A stretch of 64,000 nt of DNA from Scybalomonas sp905214925 (GTDB lineage Bacteria > Bacillota > Clostridia > Lachnospirales > Lachnospiraceae), in the NCBI GenBank assembly GCA_905214925.1, contig CAJMOB010000003.1:1-64000 (forward strand). The letters are read 5' to 3'. Shown here one piece after another: positions 61,076 through 64,000 of the stretch (positions are counted from its first letter, which is position 1; every line of letters starts with the position of its first letter). The notes under the pieces are model-generated. The model searched no databases. It was not told the DNA's origin and worked only from the letters and a program-made list of their open reading frames with translations. Both the position numbers and the translations under genes were made by a program.

Positions 61076-62458
61076 TTATTGTGGATCGATGCCATTTGCC
61101 TCCTGAGCAGCTGTCCAAGCAGCATTCCATTCATCGGACATCTCTTTCATTGTTTTTGTTCCACTTGTCGCTTCTTCTACTACTTGTTTTGGCATAACAC
61201 CAGATACGTTAATTCCAAGCTCAGAATCATTATTTACATCCCCAAATAAATTTTCTTCTCCTTCTGGAGCTGGATTATCAACAACTAATTCAACACCGTC
61301 AAAATCTTTTAATACTTCTGGTAATTCAGAGCCTTTTACAACTGAAATAGCGCCTGCTGCTTGTGCATAATCAGATTGTTCCACTAAATATTTGATGTAA
61401 CACATTGCGGCAATCTTATTATCTTTAGAACTATTTACATTAATACCATAGCAATAATCTGGACCTGCTGTTGCATACTGTTTTCCACTTACTGTAATTG
61501 GGAATGGCATATAACCGATATCATCTGCATTTTCCCCTGCTTGTTGCATTTGAATTACAGCCCATGAACCGAGTACCATTGTTCCAATTTTTCCTTGATT
61601 GATCATTCCTTTTGACCCTTCCCAGTCTGTTGTTGTTGGGTCGTCTTCTGTCAGTCCTTGTTTTACCGCCTCATAAAGCACATTATATACTGCATAAGGA
61701 CCTGTTCCATCTCCTCGATCGGAAAATGGATTTTTACCTTTTAATAATCCCACATTCATATAATCTGGATCTCCAGTAGCACTTCCTGAAATATAAGCAT
61801 CCCAAGCACTCATTGTCCAATCGGCTGCAAAGTTTGTATAAAGTGGAATTGCATCTGTTTTTTCTTTAATCGCTTTTAATGCTGCAATAAATTCATCTGG
61901 AGTCTTTGGAATTTCTGTAATTCCTGCTTGTTCAAATACTTTTTTGTTATAAACAATTCCTTGCGCATTGGCCATAGATGGAATTCCATAAATATCTTCT
62001 CCATATCGGAAGTTGTTCAACATATCATAGCTTTTAGATAGACTATCATACTGACCAAATTTTTGGAAATAATTCCCCAATTCATCTTTATCAACTGTTG
62101 TTGGTATCATACAAATGTCTCCCCAGTCTCCTGTTGATAATCGAGTAGTAACATCATTCGCATAGTCAGTAATTGGTTCATATGTAATATTGATATTTGG
62201 ATACATCTTATTAAATTCTTGTTTATACTTTTCAAAATCTGTATCTACAATATCAGTTCTATGTGTCAGAAATTTTAAGTCCGCCTTGATATCGGTATAG
62301 TCTTCGCCCAATTTGATCTGATCAAGTGTTACGTCCATTTCTTCTTTCTCTTTAGAAGTATCAGATTTTGAACCCCCGCATGCTGCCATAGAAAATGCCA
62401 TCATCGTTGCCATGGAAACAGCAATGATTTTTTTAAGTGACTTTCTTCTCATCTTCAT
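61076..62458 (-). CDS. mannan-oligosaccharide-binding lipoprotein of an ABC transporter
   Basis: A 460-residue family 1 extracellular solute-binding protein. Lipoprotein signal with lipobox FSMAAC (Cys27), then a typical two-lobe domain (DLKFLTHRTDIVDTDFEKYKQEFNKMYPNINITYE). First gene of the mannan operon, with a promoter about 40 bp upstream and AGGAGG before the ATG. It should capture acetylated (gluco)manno-oligosaccharides released by other enzymes or bacteria. Ligand inferred from the operon, not from the protein itself. Confidence 0.9.
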   Translation of the reverse strand: MKMRRKSLKKIIAVSMATMMAFSMAACGGSKSDTSKEKEEMDVTLDQIKLGEDYTDIKADLKFLTHRTDIVDTDFEKYKQEFNKMYPNINITYEPITDYANDVTTRLSTGDWGDICMIPTTVDKDELGNYFQKFGQYDSLSKSYDMLNNFRYGEDIYGIPSMANAQGIVYNKKVFEQAGITEIPKTPDEFIAALKAIKEKTDAIPLYTNFAADWTMSAWDAYISGSATGDPDYMNVGLLKGKNPFSDRGDGTGPYAVYNVLYEAVKQGLTEDDPTTTDWEGSKGMINQGKIGTMVLGSWAVIQMQQAGENADDIGYMPFPITVSGKQYATAGPDYCYGINVNSSKDNKIAAMCYIKYLVEQSDYAQAAGAISVVKGSELPEVLKDFDGVELVVDNPAPEGEENLFGDVNNDSELGINVSGVMPKQVVEEATSGTKTMKEMSDEWNAAWTAAQEANGIDPQ

Positions 62459-62494
62459 TTCCTCCTATTTTTTAATCTTTTTTAAGTTGTTTTA

Positions 62495-62523
62495 ATTTTA
62501 GCATTTTACCAATACAAATGCAA
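62495..62523 (-). promoter_or_regulatory. promoter of the mannan operon
   Basis: Minus strand TTGCAT (62523-62518), 17-base spacer, TAAAAT (62500-62495). The 290-bp divergent intergenic region to the DUF624 gene is AT-rich. Confidence 0.65.
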
Positions 62524-62647
62524 TGTTTTTTTATTGTAATAATACTTTTCTATATTTTATACATTTTTTTAGTTGATTTTTTATGCACTTCCCCTAATAT
62601 TTCCGCTTATTTTTTAACTTAATTTAACTTTAATCGTTTTTTCGTTA

Positions 62648-62726
62648 ATTAAAATTTTAATTCCATTTAATTCATTCTTGATTTTTTTAAATTATATGTT
62701 AATCTATTATTAAGTTAAAATTTTAT
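62648..62726. promoter_or_regulatory. repeated AT palindromes in the divergent region
   Basis: AATTAAAATTTTAATT (62648-62663, perfect palindrome) and TTAAAATTTTA (about 62716-62726) share the core TTAAAATTTTA and lie upstream of both divergent genes. They could be operator sites but the region is so AT-rich that chance is possible. Confidence 0.3.
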
Positions 62727-62751
62727 CAACGCATTATTAGGAGGTTTTTCT

Positions 62752-63363
62752 ATGTCCTTTCATCCAGAGAACAAATTTTTTAATTTCATGTCCAAAATCG
62801 GAGATTTTATTGTATTAAATATTCTATTTTTAATGACATCTCTTCCAATCATCACAATCGGAACGTCTTCTTGTGCACTTTATATTTGTATTAAGAAACG
62901 ACTTGTTGACGAAGAATCTACGGTACTCAATGACTATAAAAAAGCATGGAAAGAAAATTTTATTCCTGCTACCACAATTTCTATTGTATTGATAGTTGCT
63001 ATAGCCGCTCTTTTTTTCTTTTCCAACTACATAGCCCATCACCTTCAAAACTTTATTTTATTAATACTATATTTACTTTTTTTTATTGTCATAAGCTTTA
63101 CCACCTTATATCTCTTTCCTTTACAGGCAACTTTTATCAACGAACCGCTCACAATTATAAAAAATAGCTTTTTAACTGCTTTAAAACATTTTCCTTATAC
63201 AGTAGCTCTTTTTATAAGTACTTATATTCCACTTGCTATTACTTGGCTCTTTCCACAGATCTTCTTCTACACATTTGCTTATTGGCTGCTGATTGGTTGC
63301 TCTATTTGTGCTATCTGCTCGGTTTGTCTTACAAAAAAAGTATTTCGAAACTATATGGATTGA
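62752..63363 (+). CDS. DUF624 (YesL-like) membrane protein
   Basis: A 203-residue protein with about five transmembrane segments and the DUF624 start pattern NKFFNFMSKIGDFIVLNILFLMTSLPIITIGTSSCALY. YesL-like proteins accompany carbohydrate ABC transporters and two-component systems in Firmicutes, but their role is unknown. It is divergent from the mannan transport operon, which suggests a link in transport or sensing. AGGAGG site before the ATG; terminator follows. Confidence 0.88.
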   Translation: MSFHPENKFFNFMSKIGDFIVLNILFLMTSLPIITIGTSSCALYICIKKRLVDEESTVLNDYKKAWKENFIPATTISIVLIVAIAALFFFSNYIAHHLQNFILLILYLLFFIVISFTTLYLFPLQATFINEPLTIIKNSFLTALKHFPYTVALFISTYIPLAITWLFPQIFFYTFAYWLLIGCSICAICSVCLTKKVFRNYMD

Positions 63364-63390
63364 CCGTTTCATCCGTCCTTGTTACTACAA

Positions 63391-63440
63391 AACGCCCCAA
63401 AGATTTTTCTTTTTCCTTAAAAAATCTTTGGGGCATTTTT
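63391..63440. terminator. bidirectional terminator between DUF624 and NYN genes
   Basis: GCCCCAAAGATTTTT, loop of about 11, AAAAATCTTTGGGGC, then ATTTTTTC. Long stem serving both convergent genes. Confidence 0.92.
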
Positions 63441-63446
63441 TCTATA

Positions 63447-64000
63447 TTATTCTTCGTTATTTTTCTTTTTTCCAATCCTCATCTCTTCCACATAATTGGC
63501 GAGATCTTCATCTAAATGATCAAATAAATAATTGTGACTCTTTTCTTGTTTCTCTAAATAGTCGGTACGAATTTGTTGATTCATTCTTTCCACTTCTTCT
63601 TTAAAATCTTTCGCAGACAGCCTCTTTGCACCTTGTCCTAAAATAATTACCTGCTCTAATTTATCCGATGTGGCTACTGTCACATCATACTTTTTCCCGA
63701 TTTGGTGGACTAATTTTTCAATATATTGATCGGCTGTTTCGGCTTCTTTTGTATAGACAACATGAATATTGTGATAATTACTAATCTCCACTGGATGTCC
63801 TTCTAGTTTATAAGCATCAAAAACAACGATTAATTCACAGTGTTTAAATCCTTGATAGTTACATAAAATATCCATCAGCTTATTTCTTGCACCATCAATG
63901 CTAACCGTGGCTAAATCTTTTAATTCTTCCCATGAGAAAATAATATTATATCCATCCACAAGCAAATACTCTTCTTGTTTTTTTATCGCTTCTTTTTTCT
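63447..64000 (-). CDS. NYN/YacP-like ribonuclease domain protein (5' end beyond the window)
   Basis: At least 184 residues, with the open frame continuing to the window end. NYN (PIN-like) domain: LLVDGYNIIFSWEEL, VVFDAYK, ETADQYIEKLV, VTVATSDKLEQ; the Asp residues of the nuclease site are intact. A helical tail (about 130 on, ERMNQQIRTDYLEKQEKSHNYLFD) ends in a Lys-rich stretch. YacP/Rae1-type proteins cleave mRNA or are linked to ribosome-bound RNA. A start at the TTG at 63965 is unlikely because conserved EEYLLVDGYN extends upstream; the true start lies outside. Confidence 0.85.
   Translation of the reverse strand, partial: KKEAIKKQEEYLLVDGYNIIFSWEELKDLATVSIDGARNKLMDILCNYQGFKHCELIVVFDAYKLEGHPVEISNYHNIHVVYTKEAETADQYIEKLVHQIGKKYDVTVATSDKLEQVIILGQGAKRLSAKDFKEEVERMNQQIRTDYLEKQEKSHNYLFDHLDEDLANYVEEMRIGKKKNNEE

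Noticed and set aside
1..64000. tRNA, rRNA and other stable RNA genes
   Set aside because: Scanned for and not seen; intergenic regions hold only terminators, leaders and hairpin repeats.

Overview
The window looks like chromosomal DNA of a low-GC Gram-positive anaerobe (Bacillota, class Clostridia), most likely a Lachnospiraceae gut bacterium. I base this on the AT-rich composition, strong AGGAGG ribosome binding sites, a Firmicute-type core block (ireB, ruvX, DUF1292, RNase J, ylbF, trmR, U32) and a beta-mannan utilisation operon whose gene set matches the one I know from Roseburia. No rRNA, tRNA or CRISPR was seen. Most genes are on the minus strand.

Layout. 0.1-12.3 kb: a HAD hydrolase, then two beta-glucoside PTS clusters (phospho-beta-glucosidase plus enzyme II; the second has a LicT/BglG antiterminator and RAT sites). 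Between them lies an amino-acid ABC transporter operon preceded by a complete cysteine-type attenuator: consensus promoter, a 31-codon leader ORF with four consecutive Cys codons, a possible antiterminator pairing and an intrinsic terminator. I read this as a cysteine or cystine importer controlled by charging of tRNA-Cys. 12.4-15.3 kb: a rhodanese-TtcA fusion, a flavin/ferredoxin protein and a double CMD-domain protein. 15.5-22.5 kb: an accessory island with a GC-richer, 1376-residue cell-wall adhesin (fibro-slime domain, SpaA-like domains, EPDNPN-type repeats, variant sorting motif), a phage-type XRE repressor, a broken DUF4145-like gene, a serine recombinase remnant, a 60-bp dispersed repeat and a chimeric P-loop/CMD gene.

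22.5-47.7 kb: mainly core genes. These include RNA modification (rlmD-like, rlmL-like, truA, mtaB, thiI with a cysteine desulfurase, rsmE, trmR, U32), nucleotide sanitation (rdgB), prmA, a small alarmone synthetase, an SPFH/NfeD pair, an ECF sigma factor with an anti-sigma candidate and an unknown membrane protein, a papain-like protease, an HPr-like protein without the catalytic histidine, and a remnant of a Fur repressor.

48-62.5 kb: a beta-mannan/glucomannan operon: binding protein, two permeases, GH130_2, cellobiose/mannobiose 2-epimerase, GH130_1, CE2 and CE17 esterases, phosphohexomutase, GH1 beta-glucosidase, and a phosphomannose isomerase fused to a ROK sugar kinase. Together these take acetylated gluco-manno-oligosaccharides to fructose-6-phosphate and glucose-6-phosphate inside the cell. 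No endomannanase, ABC ATPase or local regulator is present, but a DUF624 membrane protein is divergently encoded. The window ends inside a NYN-domain RNase gene.
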